Of a DNA stretch of 28,504 nucleotides, positions 1 through 11,168 are shown piece after piece. A program made the translations under genes and the position numbers. The DNA lies in contig JAUCBJ010007808.1 in NCBI GenBank assembly GCA_032718475.1, positions 1 through 28,504 on the forward strand. Direction: 5' to 3'. Numbering within the stretch: the stretch's first letter is position 1; the number at the start of each line of letters is the position of its first letter. The notes below the pieces were generated by a model that had not been told where the DNA came from, did no database searches, and saw only the letters and a list, made by a program, of their open reading frames with translations. This DNA is from Nemertoderma westbladi (lineage: Eukaryota > Xenacoelomorpha > Nemertodermatida > Nemertodermatidae).

Positions 1-375
1 ATATCTCGGCGACCATATGAATATCGAACCCGAGAACGCAAGCTGGAGAGAACCATTAAACCGAGAAAGTTCCTCACCACTCACGGTCCACCCACCGCTA
101 GTGTCCAGACGACCCGTCAAGGACCCGTAGGAGCTGCTGTCCTGAGACACGCTCTAAAGGCCGTTAGACCTCGCTCCACTGAGGTTGATATTAATCAACC
201 AGGTACTTCGACCGGCGGGTATACCGATCGTAACCCTACACCTTCTGATGCAATTGTATTGCACCCTTCGCCTCGGAGCTACAGCCCTCCTCGTAAAGTG
301 GCTCGCCCCAAAGAGAAAAGGACTCTTGCTGGCCTCGGGAAACTGCGTAAACGCCGTCCGCGTAAGAAAGACTAA
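1..375 (+). CDS. 3' end of unrecognised basic protein ORF (partial)
   Basis: Frame 1 is open from the first base to a TAA at 373-375, giving at least 124 residues without an internal start that is needed, so this is the C-terminal part of a longer ORF entering from the left edge. The tail is proline, serine and threonine rich and then strongly basic: it ends in KLRKRRPRKKD, with a second cluster KVARPKEKR just before. No catalytic motif is visible. A basic tail like this is compatible with the C terminus of a retroelement integrase or Gag, or a nuclear protein, but nothing decides between them. A short ATG ORF at 185-394 in another frame is a shadow. Confidence 0.45.
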   Translation: MSRRPYEYRTRERKLERTIKPRKFLTTHGPPTASVQTTRQGPVGAAVLRHALKAVRPRSTEVDINQPGTSTGGYTDRNPTPSDAIVLHPSPRSYSPPRKVARPKEKRTLAGLGKLRKRRPRKKD

Positions 376-2100
376 CTGTTTAGAGTATCTTTAGGTTTTA
401 GAAACTGTGATTTTTGTATTTTATAGACTGAAAATCCCATTTTCTGGGAGCGGTGTAAAAGCCTTTGCTGAATTGCCCCGTTATTTTTATTATCTTTTAC
501 ATTAAAATACTCTGTAGTTGATTTAATAGGTGTAAGAGACCGTATTATTGCTGTATCGGTGTTTTTAGAGGATCTAAGAGCTATTTCCTCCGTATGTGTA
601 CTGTGAAAGGCATAGTTGATGATTCTATGGCAATTCGTGACGCAATAGGTGATAGCTACTCTTGAACAGTAGTTACTATGACTACGGTTAACAGCTGATA
701 TTCATACGTGTTGATTTTCTTTGTTCTACGGCGTCTCTCAGTTCAGTCAGCCAATCAGAGCGTTTTTATGGCTCTTGTACAGAAATTTCCGAGAAATCAC
801 GTAATGCTTTATGTGCAGTGTTTACATTCTGTCCTGAGCCAGGAGAGAGCGGCTTGGAAACATTTTGTGCTTTTCTGTTTTAGTCTAACACTAGTAGGCT
901 TAATTATAAGGACATATATCCGTTATCTGATGTCTGATCACTGATGAACTAAACATAACTGACTGATGATCTGCATGTACCACATACCTGTGCATACGTT
1001 TATATTGTTATACTGCTATTTACTGTCGGTTCTTCATAATATGGTTGATGAATTATTATATTTGGAATAACGATAAATAACCCCGAAAACCCAATATTCT
1101 TGATATACCGAAGGTAAGAGAGAAAGGTTACATATAACGATTGTGACTTATGTTAAAGTGGTTTGAAGTGAATCTAATGTTATTTGATAGACCCTACATG
1201 AGTCGGTCCGTGTTCCTTTTATATGTGGCTAAAATCAGTGAAGATCGGCAGATCAGTGTGCAGTATTGTGCAGCATTGTGTATGAGTGAGTCTGATAACG
1301 AAGCATTTCCTAAAGAATGCGCCATATATGTGAATTATAACTAAGCCATATCGTTGTGAGTAGTTTAAGTCATAACTCTGTTTATATAGATAGAGCGCCA
1401 CGTCCTAAAGGAACTGTTAATATTCCCCGAAGGTGAATAATATTGTCAGAGATTATATAATACTGTCAGTCGAATAATACATTAAGCTTACATAGCAATA
1501 AGATTAAGCCGTCGAACCCAATCTCCCGGGTATATCCAGCGGGTGAATGATCGCGCACAGATTGGTTTCGACTAGTGTAGTGAATTAAATACTTGTCATA
1601 GGCTAAAAGTGATTTATTATCTAGAAGACATCCTAATTTGGCGGGTTAAACTGCCAAAGGTCTGAAAGCGCGAACACGGAGGTTCCTCCGGGTTACAATA
1701 TGAGCTCCGGCCGGAGCCGGAAGTTTGGAGGTTGATAATTCCAGTGTATTATTATAGTAGACATAGACAGCTATGTGTACATGAGACGGGGGATTTGATG
1801 CAAATTCGTGCTCGGCGAATTAATATCTCGCCTCAATGTCAAATTATCAATTAAGGGAAATGAGCAGTAAAATACATCCCCCAGAATACAATGAACTTTT
1901 TTCGACCATTGAAAAACCTGCATTTTTTAGTACTAAAACATCTGTAAAAATTTTCAAAGTCGGAGTGGCAGTATTATCTTTTGTGCATCTGTTGGACCAT
2001 AAAATTATCTTCAATAATATATATAACTTTACTAGGATCCAAAAAAAAATATCATTCTGAAATTAAGTCGAATCGTGTGGGAAACTTTTTTGGCCACTTT
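376..2100. other. Non-coding stretch, possibly a retroelement LTR/UTR
   Basis: No convincing ORF. If the ORF ending at 375 belongs to an LTR retroelement, the sequence beginning TGTAAAAGCC near 454, just after a purine-leaning stretch, could be the start of a 3' LTR. CCAATCAG at 751 and TATAA at 905 would suit a U3 promoter, but no second copy lies in the window to prove a terminal repeat. A perfect 14-bp GC palindrome (GCTCCGGCCGGAGC) lies at 1704-1717. Short ORFs here (for example 1836-2060) look random. Confidence 0.3.
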
Positions 2101-2267
2101 TTGTGAGTTTGGGCCTTAGGTGACTGCGTCGCCGCACTCATCGAAATATTTTGTAGTTCTATTGGAGAAACATAATGGCTGCTGTAAAATGATACATCAC
2201 CCAATGGCTATCTGTGTCAACATTATTATGATCATTACTATGATATTTACATTATTCATATATACAT

Positions 2268-2580
2268 CTTTTTTTGAAACCTCTACAATTATCCTTCTAA
2301 GTGCCAAAATGGGCTCCATGGTCCCACGACCTTTACGGAACCCATTCTGGTTTCCACGGAGCAGTCTCTCAATGGGATCCCTGATGCGATTTAATAGAAT
2401 CCTATTGTATAGCTTTGCAGCAATCGAGATCAATGAGATTCCCCGAAAAGAACCATAGAGTGTTAGGTTGCCCTTCTTGGGAACTGGCACCAACTTATTT
2501 GTTTTCATTTCTTGTGGGTCTATCTTTGTCCGGTACATGTCTATTTTGATGGGGTGAATAACCTCCAAACACTCTGTTAT
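2268..2580 (-). pseudogene. LINE reverse transcriptase fragment (N-terminal RT blocks)
   Basis: The minus-strand translation carries early blocks of a non-LTR retrotransposon RT: LVPVPKKGNL, then FRGISLISIAAKLYNRILLN, then GNQNGFRKGRGT followed by ILALRRIIVEV. These match the fingers region before motif A of LINE polymerases. Homology stops abruptly near 2268, before the expected catalytic aspartate block, and at the other end the frame runs into a poly-G tract, so it is a short dead fragment of roughly 100 codons. It belongs to a different family from the LINE at 9416-10922, whose equivalent block reads EQAGGQKGRGCVEHI. Confidence 0.8.
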
Positions 2581-2585
2581 TTTAA

Positions 2586-2601
2586 GGGGGGGGGGGGGGG
2601 G
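2586..2601. repeat. Poly-G tract (16 G)
   Basis: An uninterrupted run of G on the plus strand, directly abutting the LINE fragment. Homopolymer length is error-prone in assemblies. Similar runs occur in the POLA1 intron. Confidence 0.9.
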
Positions 2602-3241
2602 AGACACCATCTACTCAACTGGCGCGATTGGTCTTGAAAACATTCTAGAAGTTGACTAATATTTCACTTAGTAATAAATGTAGGAAAATAAATGAATTTG
2701 GCGAATTTTATCAAATAATATTGACAATTATAAATAATATTGCAGTTCGATTAACACATTAATATTGCATAACAAATATTGCATAGTTAGTAAGAAAGCA
2801 CTAAATTATAGTTAAAAGGCTACCACTGACTGCATAAAGCCTTCAAATGTTAACCCGACTAAAAACATAATAAAGAACCTCACAGGCGAATGTAAAAATA
2901 TTTTATTCCAAAATTTCATCATTATTGATGTTCTTTGTCACAGTGATATGTTATAGCACAACAAACGGCTGGTAGTTGCCGAAACTGTAACAAAGTACAC
3001 AATTATTATTGTTTGTTCTGCAGTTGAAATTTCTAAGTTTGGGTAATTAATTATATTCTTTGTCGCGGTCGGGTGACTTTATAAAGCTTTTAGCTGACAT
3101 ACACATACACACATACAAACAGAAATAAACTAAATTGTCAGACTCAGAAGTAATATAAACTCCTTTATCGTATGGAATCCTAATTATTAGTTTTATAAAA
3201 TAAATAAAGTTAATAACGCGATTTACACAATATTATCTAAA
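2602..3241. other. AT-rich POLA1 3' flank
   Basis: No ORF of note. It holds the presumed 3' UTR of POLA1, which is transcribed right to left, and unremarkable AT-rich intergenic DNA. Confidence 0.5.
2902..2907 (-). terminator. Candidate POLA1 polyadenylation signal
   Basis: TTTATT on the plus strand reads AATAAA on the minus strand, about 335 bases after the POLA1 stop codon. It is the clearest canonical hexamer I found in the 3' flank. Chance occurrence in AT-rich DNA is possible. Confidence 0.35.
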
Positions 3242-6200
3242 CTATTCCTCAACCGATTGTTTGCCTGAAGTTATATTGTTTGTATTGACTTTAAGGAAGC
3301 CAAACAAGGAATCTAGACTGACCACGTTGTACTCGCACTGAGACAGAAACCCCTCGACCACGTCACCTAGACAACCCATGGCCTTGGCAACCGCGGACCC
3401 GGTGTAGCCCCAGTCTACGGACTGCCCCCTAGCGGCGGCAGCGGCCTCCCCTTCGTCGAACAGGTAACGCAGGTAACACAGCTGGGAGTGCAGCTCGGCG
3501 GCGGAATACTCCGGGTACAAACCGGTCCGATCGAGCGGACACAGCGGGTAGGAGGCGGGAATCCGGCGTAATCTATGGGACTCCTCGCACAGCTGCCACC
3601 CCCGGCAGTACCGCGCCACGTACGTCCGACACATTCGCGACAGCTGATTGGCCAGCAAAGGCCAGTGGTCGCTGGGCGCCGTCCTACACTTACTGTTCGC
3701 GCAGACACCGAGGAACGACACGGCCTTCCCGTCGCTAACCGTAAAATGTTCCGCTATTAGATTATCCGCCCCGCAATCGCAACATTGGAACAGGAAGGGT
3801 TCCGCGCCCTTGAAACGTTCCTCCATGTTCAACTCTATGGTCGGGGTGTCCGACTGTCCGTCTCGGTGTCCGGACGTCCGACTGGATTGTCGGAAGGCGG
3901 AGGGATCCAGTCCCAACAGCCCCGCTATTACGTCGCTTCCCATCCCCTCGATCGGCTCTAATATTCGAGACACAACCGGATGGATTTGACTCGATAGGTA
4001 GTAATGAGTGTCCAACTTGAGCTTCTTACCAATAGATTGTCCCGAAACTAACTTACTTTCTGATCGATTCTCTTGGCTATCTATCTCCTCCTGTTTTAGC
4101 TCCACTTCCCCCTGTATTTCCCCGTGTTTCCCTTCCCCCTGTACCACCCCTCCCTCCCCCAACTCGCTGGGATGGTAAGCCCTCTGTGTGGCCGACGCCC
4201 CGCTCCCGTCCACGCATATAACGTAACCCACGGCGTCGCCCGCCCGCAACTTCCTACCGCCGCGCACGTTCAACCGCATCGCTACCTGAACGTGCGGTAA
4301 ACCCTTCTTATCCGGGTAATCCTTCGGCTCCTTAGTCAACTGCTTCACTATAACGTATTTCTCGAGATCCACTCTATCCCCCTTGACTCTCTCCCCGACG
4401 GACTGCAGCTCGCTGTGTACTGACTGGATGATATCGTCTCGGGGTTTACTAGAGAGCAACTCATCTACAACGTAACCGCCGACGTCCTTGGCGAGTTGAC
4501 ACCAATCCCTCCGAACGATATCCAAACCTTTGAGTTCCGTTTCAGTGTAAATCGAACCATCGGACGACCTGTGCAGCGCCAAGGCGGCGTACTTCTTTTT
4601 CCTAAGTAACAACATCGACTTATAAACCCCGTCTATATCGATCTCCAGCAACTTAAAGAGTTTATTAACTTCGCTTTTTATTTTATTACCGAGTTTCAGA
4701 GCGACATCGAAGTCGGTGGCGTTCGAGTTGACCATGATGGAGTCGGTATCTCCGTAGACGACCTCCAACCCCAGGGAGGACTCGACCAGCTCCTTGGTGC
4801 GCTGGAGGGTCTCCCGACCGACGCTGGTCACTAGCGCCGCCAGCGGCAGGGCGTAGAACCTCGAGGCAGCGAACCCCAGACAGCCATACATGGAGTTCGC
4901 GGTTAGTTTGAGGGCCCGCTGCCGGATGTCCAATTGCGTCATCTCTTCGGGACTCGTGTCCTTCGCTTTCATCAACGATTTCACCTAAAAAATACAAAAC
5001 TTAGGTAAATATAACGTTGTCATTTGGAGCACTTCATTGTGATCAAATTGAGACAACTTCGTAAATATTCAATCAAGGACATCAATATAATTAATCAAAT
5101 GGCTATTGGACCATCCATTATTGCCAGCTCTCGTCTGACAAGCTTGTCTGTCAGTCTATTGGTTGTCCGGTTTCTGCAAATGTTGACGCATGTGTATAGC
5201 TGCCTCGGGTAGCCTGCTTGAGGTGAGGGCGCAAAGCAGGAGAAAGGCTACCCCTTCCCTCCAATCCTAATAATAAAACATTTTTTTTTTATAAAATGAG
5301 GGGGGGGGGGGTCATTTACACCTTTCCACATCAAATATAAAGGGGGCCCCGATATTCCCAATTACCTTGGCAGGGGCCCACTTTTTCTTCTCGGCGGCCC
5401 TGGTGGTAGGAGGAGGGTGAGGGGGGGGGGGGGGGGGGGGGGGGATTAGTGTTTGCTATCCAATAGTGTGCGTAAGATATTATAGTTTCATATAAATTTA
5501 GACTCTGAATACTTTTGTTAGTAAATTGCGTTGTCAAACACTCAATAATAATGTTAAAATGTTAATAGTTAAAATAGCCGTGAAGCTTATGACCACCAAT
5601 TCCCTAATCAGTAGAAAACTGTTAAAGAAAACAAAATTTAGAGAAATTTGAACCAGATTAATACGAGTCAAATTAAAAAAAAAAAAAGAAAAGAAACATT
5701 ATTCTAGAACGTAAAGATTTTCTAGGAGACTCCAGGTTACTTTACCTGCTTCCTTCGGTCCACCAACTTCCGTATCTCCTGTGGCAACACCCCCAACTCA
5801 GTAACGTTGCTAGGCACTTCCGGTATGACGTCATCCTCACCATGACGCCAATCCACTGTAGTGAAGCAGACGTTGTACTCCTGTATGATAGAGGGATAGA
5901 GACTGTTAAAATCCAGTAGGATGATGTACTTATCGTAGAAACCGCGTTTCGGCTCCAACACTAAACCCCCTGAGTATCCCGCCTTCTTGGACTTCTTCCG
6001 GTTTCCGGTCTGCTTGTCCGGACAGATGAAGTCGAGTTGGTTGAAGGCGTGGAGCAGCAGGAACTCGTTGCGTTCCGAGCGCCCGCCAATCAGAGTGCGA
6101 GACATCACGTTACCCGCGATACAGGTGATCTGGTAGGCCAACGGGAGGATGTTGAGTTGGTAGGCGATCCGTAGAGACAGCAAGGCGTCCGTCCAGGTCG

Positions 6201-8256
6201 CCTCCACCAACTCCATGAGACTCTTAGAGTCCTTGAAGCAGTGTAGGACTTCCTGCGGCTCGTAGGAGCGACGGGATTCCCGCAGCACGTGTCGGGCGAG
6301 CTCAGTAAGGTCGTAGCCTTTAGCGCGGATCAGCTCCCGGGCGGATAGGCCGACGTCGAGGAGGAGGCGACCGGCGGGGAGCGCGGCGCTACGAGACGGC
6401 AGCACGGAGCGGCGAAGACGCCCGAACCGGGACCAGTTGGCGACGCGGTCGCCGGACAGCTGGGCCAGCAACGCGTCCAGCCCGAAGCCGGACAGATCGT
6501 GTCCGACCAGCACGTCCGGGTCCATCCGGTGCAGCTTGGCGAGGAGGTAGCCGAGCAACGCGCGTTGGTTCGCGGAGACGTCGACGCGGATTCGGTTGCG
6601 AGCGAGGGAGTCGTGGAGGTCGTAGGGGAGGGAGCCGGAGCGGGGAGGGGCGAGTCCGAGGAAGTATGCGTCAAACCCGGGAGGTCCGGGGGCCGGCCGG
6701 TCCAGTCGGAAGTCCGACTGGAGGAGTCCGACGACGCCGACCACCTCGTTGGCGTTCCGCTCCGGGTTGTAGAGGAACCGCGGGGTTACCGAGAGGATGG
6801 AGAGCGGCGGGGGCGGAGGTTGTGACGCGGACGGCTCAATGGAGTTCGGCTCGACGGATACTTCGAACCGAGCCCAACTGAACCGACTCTTAGACGCCTC
6901 TGGTTGCTTTATGTCCAACCAACAGGGACCTTTAATCTTCCGGAGGAGGAGTATCGCCTCCAGGGAGGAGGTCGTCGTTCCGAATACCCGGGAGAACGTC
7001 TCCCCGACGGTGTCCGGGGATATCGCCGGATATTCCGGGGAATATCGGACCTCGAGATAGTCCGAACCGGACGGCACGTCGCCTAACTCGAAGGCGTACT
7101 TCTTGTAAACCGGACGGGAGCGGAACTTGCCGATGTTGAGATTCTCCGAGAGTTTGCTGAACTCCTCGTAGACGTCCTTGAGGGTGACGTCATCGCCGCT
7201 TCCGGTGCGTCGCTTCCGGGGCAGCAGGAAGATCCGTCGGTCGACGTTCCGGACGACCGCGCAGCCGCTCGCGTACCGACGCGCCGACGGGAACCAGACC
7301 TTCCCGAAGAGATAGACGACGCCGGGTTGCTTCGTCGCGTCGCTGTAAGCGTCCAACCAATAGAAACGCAGCAGCTTGTAGCCGCACCCGCTGTCCATCA
7401 CGGGGAGGGAACTTGTGTCCACCTCCTCCGGAACCTCCGGACATTCCGGGAGATCCAACTCGTCCCAGTTAAACGCCTTCTTATCGCACTCTTTAGTCTC
7501 CATCGGTTCCTCCTTAACTTCTACTGCGACGTTCTCTTTGACTTCCTTCGGTTGTTCGAAATCGGAATCATCGTCATCGGGGATCGTGTAATCGGAAATT
7601 GTTTCCGGTTCCGGTTTAACCGGAAGATTAGGTTTGAATTGATCTTTCTCGACTTTAGTTGGTTTGCTGGTAATGCCTTCCAGTGGATCGACGACGAACG
7701 GGTTCCCCTCCCGGCCTGCGTTGCTACTCCGTTTGATTTTCTTTTTTATCTTCGTCGGGAGGGGCCTAATGGTATCCTTGGAGGATATCCCGCTCAACAT
7801 CTCCTTCAGCAAGGTATCCTCCCCCAAAGTGGCGGCTTTCGGACCCGATGAACCGGAAGCAGTCATATTCCGGAACATGTTGTCTATCCCTTTAAACCCG
7901 TGTCCGGTTGCCAAGGATTCCGGACGACAGACTTTCTTGCGTTTGGGTTTACGGGAAGGCTCTTCATCCTCCACTAGGTCATCGTCGAATATTTCTCTTC
8001 CGTCGTCCAGGTAACCATCAAGGTTTCCCCCGTCGGCTATAAAACCCTCCGCCTGACGGGCCGTTACAAGTTTGGAGTATTTATCCTCATCAACAACGTC
8101 GTAGACATCATCCACATCCCCCACCTCGTATTTGAACCGTTTACCGCTTCTCTTCAGCTCTTTGAACCTGTCTAATGCCTCCTGCTTGGCGTTGGGTTTC
8201 TTGCTACGTCTGCTTCGACGGTGGTCGCCATCATCTCCGTTATTAATTTCTGCCAT
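3242..8256 (-). CDS. POLA1: DNA polymerase alpha catalytic subunit, two coding exons
   Basis: Joined exons 8256-5746 and 4984-3242 give 1417 residues, close to the human length of about 1460. The product extends RNA primers in the nuclear polymerase alpha-primase complex. The ATG at 8256 is chosen because the conserved N-terminal domain follows (RQAEGFIAD, DDGREIFDDDL, residues about 67-95) and its context is strong (A at -3, G at +4). Family B motifs are intact: DFNSLYPSI (782-790), LKLTANSMYG (862-871), YGDTDS (914-919) and KKKYAAL (966-972). The exonuclease-like domain (HDLSGF near 586) lies before them. The CysA zinc site is complete (C1238, C1241, C1265, C1270). CysB keeps only C1303 and C1319; the other two positions are R and D. 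An E/G/Q-rich insert of about 48 residues lies near 1112-1159. The ORF stays open upstream of 8256, but that part is repeat-derived and unlike POLA1. Confidence 0.96.
4985..5745 (-). other. POLA1: POLA1 intron with poly-G tracts
   Basis: The donor reads CAG|GTAAAG (exon ends at 5746) and the acceptor TTTTTTAG|GTGAAA (exon starts at 4984), both canonical. Splicing joins RRKQ to VKSL in phase 0, exactly restoring the conserved sequence before the fingers helix. Without splicing the frame stops at 5737. On the plus strand the intron holds G12 (5300-5311) and G24 (5421-5444), so the pre-mRNA carries long C runs. Confidence 0.93.
5421..5444. repeat. Poly-G tract (24 G) in the POLA1 intron
   Basis: A 24-base G run on the plus strand, preceded by G-rich sequence (AGGAGGGTGAG). 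A second run of 12 G lies at 5300-5311. Confidence 0.9.
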
Positions 8257-8330
8257 GTTCCAATTTTCAATTCTGCAATTGTAAGTTGTAACAAACTGGT
8301 CAATGACGAAGAATGAAGAATACTGATAAA

Positions 8331-8350
8331 CAGACAGACAGACAGACAGA
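8331..8350. repeat. (CAGA)5 microsatellite in the POLA1 5' region
   Basis: Five perfect CAGA units, 75-94 bases upstream of the POLA1 start codon. Read on the minus strand they prolong the open frame artificially. Confidence 0.9.
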
Positions 8351-8503
8351 ACTAGGAAGCTGAGGAGGAGGAAGTACAGGTATAACCTACTGACATACTG
8401 ACAACTGTTCAACCACACAATTTTAAATGAAATGTACAATACCGCGTAGCGGTACCGGGTACAATTTGCTGATTTGCCATTCTGCCATTAGATATCAGGC
8501 AGT

Positions 8504-8851
8504 CAGGTTAGATAATAGGCAGATAGGGGCCTACCTTTCAGCCGTTAAGCCCTAACGGTAGAACGGCTGAACGGTATTATCTAACCTGCTAACCTGATCA
8601 AGGCTGCAAGGTTAGGGCTACCTGGCAGCCTGGCTACAGAAAGTGAAAGATAGATCTGCCTGCAACCAGTAACCAGTCTTTTAGAAAAAAATTTTCTATC
8701 CTCTGCTCTGATCAGCTGATAGTCTGATCCTGGGTGCCTGGCTGCATTGAAAAACAGTGCAGCTGCAGCATAGGCCTGGCTGCCTGGTTCAGGTTCATCC
8801 ACTGATCCATCATCCCGCCGACTGGCCGACGTTAGGCCCCTATCTGCCTAT
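8504..8851. repeat. Hairpin-rich, repeat-like region (possible MITE or foldback)
   Basis: A perfect 19-bp inverted repeat (ATAGGCAGATAGGGGCCTA) occupies 8515-8533 and 8833-8851. Nested at its left are a 14-bp inverted repeat (8504-8517 with 8575-8588) and an 8-bp inner pair (8539-8546 with 8562-8569), able to form a cruciform. Words such as GCCTATC and CTGCC recur through and just beyond it. The size (about 340 bp) and arms suggest a MITE, but no convincing target duplication is seen. Confidence 0.55.
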
Positions 8852-9415
8852 CACCTTATGAGCCTATCTGATTCTGATTGGCCTACTGGCCTATCGAGCG
8901 ACTACAGGTGTAGGACAGCAGGAGCAGCTGAGCAGGACTGCATCGAAAATTTATTCGATTTGGGTGTTAAAGAATACACCCCCAACAGCCCAATTTCACC
9001 ATTATCTGTTTATTGTGAATCGGGAGAGTTACCCACCCACCGCTGCACCGTCAGACGTGTAGAAGCCTACATCAGTCTGTCAGTACGCAGTTACAGAGTT
9101 AGGTACCGTACCTATTCAGCTGACATCTATCAGCTACTGAGCTAGTCAGCTGAAACCAAGGACTCCAGTACAAACTGATAGTATTATTTGTACCGGCAAA
9201 CCGTTGCCGCTCACAGTCCTATAGAGAGAGATTATGTATACTTAGTCCAGTGTAGTGGTCAAGTGGTAGCTCTAGCTGGACCTGGGGCGGCGGCGGTATT
9301 CATAAATGTAACTAACTAGCAACTTAGTCCTAGTCACAGCAAGTTAGTAAGTGCTTGTACTAATTCGGTATTCAGAGAAGTTGGTGCTACTTATTACTAA
9401 CGTATTTAGTACTAG
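8852..9415. other. Non-coding spacer
   Basis: Degenerate continuation of the GCCTATC-type words up to about 8900, then unremarkable sequence up to the 5' truncation of the LINE. ORFs here lack any recognisable motif. Confidence 0.4.
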
Positions 9416-10922
9416 TTCTTGTTACCAGAACAGGCCGGTGGACAAAAGGGCCGCGGTTGCGTGGAGCACATTTTAACTCTACGGTTGCTGATGTCATCTG
9501 CCTTGAGAGTAAGGGGTCGTTGTCTTTACATAATCTTCGTAGATTTTGAGAAAGCCTACGATAAGGTAGTCAGAAATAAATTTCTAGAACTATTATGTGA
9601 GATGGGTTGTGGTAAGACCATGTTCAATGCGTTGCAATCGATCTACAAGAATGCAACTAATATCCTAGGTAACACGCAGATTGACTCGTCTATTGGGATG
9701 AAACAAGGAGCGCCCACTAGTATTTTCGGGTTCATATCATACACAAACCATCTTGGCCAATAACTTAATACCTTACCGTTGAACGGATGGTTGGGGGTCC
9801 TTCGGGTTCTCCTTTTGATGGACGATGCTGCAATGGTGGCGACTACGCATGATATGGCATCGAAACAACTAACAGTACTAAACAACTATTGCAAGGAGTT
9901 TGGAATGATAATAAACTTAAAAAAGACAAAAATATATGTTAGTTACTGGCACACGGAATGTGGACAGATGTGATCTCGTCAGCTCTGATGGTTCTCTTGT
10001 TGTAAAAAAATGTGGAATCTTATGTGTATTTAGGTACAGTTTTTCGCCAAGATGCGTCATTGACTAGATCAATATCAGATCAGATGAAGTTGAAAATACC
10101 GCATCAGTTGAAATTCAGCCAATTCCTTCTGCGCAACCCAGATATGCCTTTCACCATGAAATACAAGGTGTTCGATGCAGGATTGATGTCGAGCATCTAT
10201 CTTATACTCCTGCGAATCGTGGTTCGATGCTTCACTAATTTCTGTAAATAAACTGTACATGTCGTTGGTAAAACAACTGTTAGGCGTGAGAAGTACTGCT
10301 CCAAATCTACCATGTTTAATTGAGTTAAACTTACCCCCGTTGGAGTATATGGTAAAGTCAAAACAACAACGATTATTTAAATCGCTAATTCACAACCTAA
10401 ATACAGATATTCCACTATACAAGGCACTCGCGATAGCACGGGACTCAAAGAGCAAACATGCAGACCTCATCGATTCCTTCGTTGGCCGGCATCCTTTAAA
10501 CTTCGAGGAATAAGGAATGAAATTGATTAAATTTAAGTTGAACAGCTGTAGTATTGACGCAACAAAATTGTTACTGTACAAAACGATAAACGAAAATTTA
10601 ATAACCCCAAAATTTTATGGCGAATGCGCAAGCGACGCATACAGGAAAGCGTGGTCTAGACTGAGGATTGGAAGTCACAATCTTCCGGTCGAAAAAATGC
10701 GATGGGCAAAGGTCCCTAAAACAGACCGATATTGCGTGTGTGGGTCGAATTGTAATAACGAACACCATATTTTCATAGTGTCCACTGCTGGCGAATGTAC
10801 GGGAAGAATTTTTCAAAACAAACATACCAACGTCACTCAAGGACCTTTTTGAAATGTATGACCAGTCCGTGGTGGCGAAGTACATTTTTAAGGTATTCGT
10901 TTTGGTGGAGAATGATTGGTAA
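9416..10922 (+). pseudogene. LINE ORF2 remnant: RT core to C-terminal zinc region
   Basis: The remains lie in several frames. 9416-9763 holds EQAGGQKGRGCVEHI, the motif A block IIFVDFEKAYDKV and the motif B block GMKQGAPTS. 9779-9973 holds the motif C region as LLLMDDAAMVA, so the aromatic residue before DD is replaced by M. 10012-10251 has the YVYLGTVF block. 10259-10513 and 10517-10852 continue, the latter ending with LTRLR-like (WSRLRIGSHNLP) and CVCGSNCNNEHH, a C-terminal zinc-binding motif. A last frameshift leads to the true stop at 10920-10922 (ending FVLVENDW). At least five frame breaks show that it is inactive. It is unrelated to the LINE scrap at 2268-2580. Confidence 0.85.
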
Positions 10923-11168
10923 TTGAAATGAAGTTGACAAGATGTTGATGAGAGGGATATGGTAACTTAAGCTTGCTGAAATGTAATGTTTTGAATTTGT
11001 GTAAGAATTTAGTTAGAATTAATTTAGTATTGAACTTGTATTGAAATTGAAATGTGTAATATTTGTTTTATTGTATTTGTTTTATTGAATTGAAATTGTG
11101 TATTATTTTGGACTGTATTATTTGTATATTATGTACTGATATTCGGTCAATAAACTATCTATCTATCT
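9416..11168 (+). mobile_element. 5'-truncated dead LINE with TCTA-type tail
   Basis: Coding remnants (9416-10922) are followed by an AT-rich 3' UTR of about 230 bp and a short CTAT microsatellite at 11155-11168. Several non-LTR clades end in microsatellites rather than poly-A. The left end begins inside the RT, just before EQAGGQKGRG, which is the usual outcome of incomplete target-primed reverse transcription. Confidence 0.75.

Noticed and set aside
1836-2458. Plus-strand ORFs of 74 and 112 residues
   Set aside because: The first has no motif; the second is the reverse strand of the LINE RT fragment.
6499-7851. Several plus-strand ORFs antisense to POLA1
   Set aside because: They are GC-rich shadows of the POLA1 coding strand with no motif of their own.
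8257-8439. N-terminal extension of POLA1 with a hydrophobic, signal-like stretch
   Set aside because: The extra 61 codons are encoded partly by the CAGA microsatellite and are unlike any POLA1. The ATG at 8256 has a strong context and starts the conserved domain.
8581-9145. Short ORFs in the repeat-like region upstream of POLA1
   Set aside because: Composition follows the degenerate repeat words. No motif or start context supports them.
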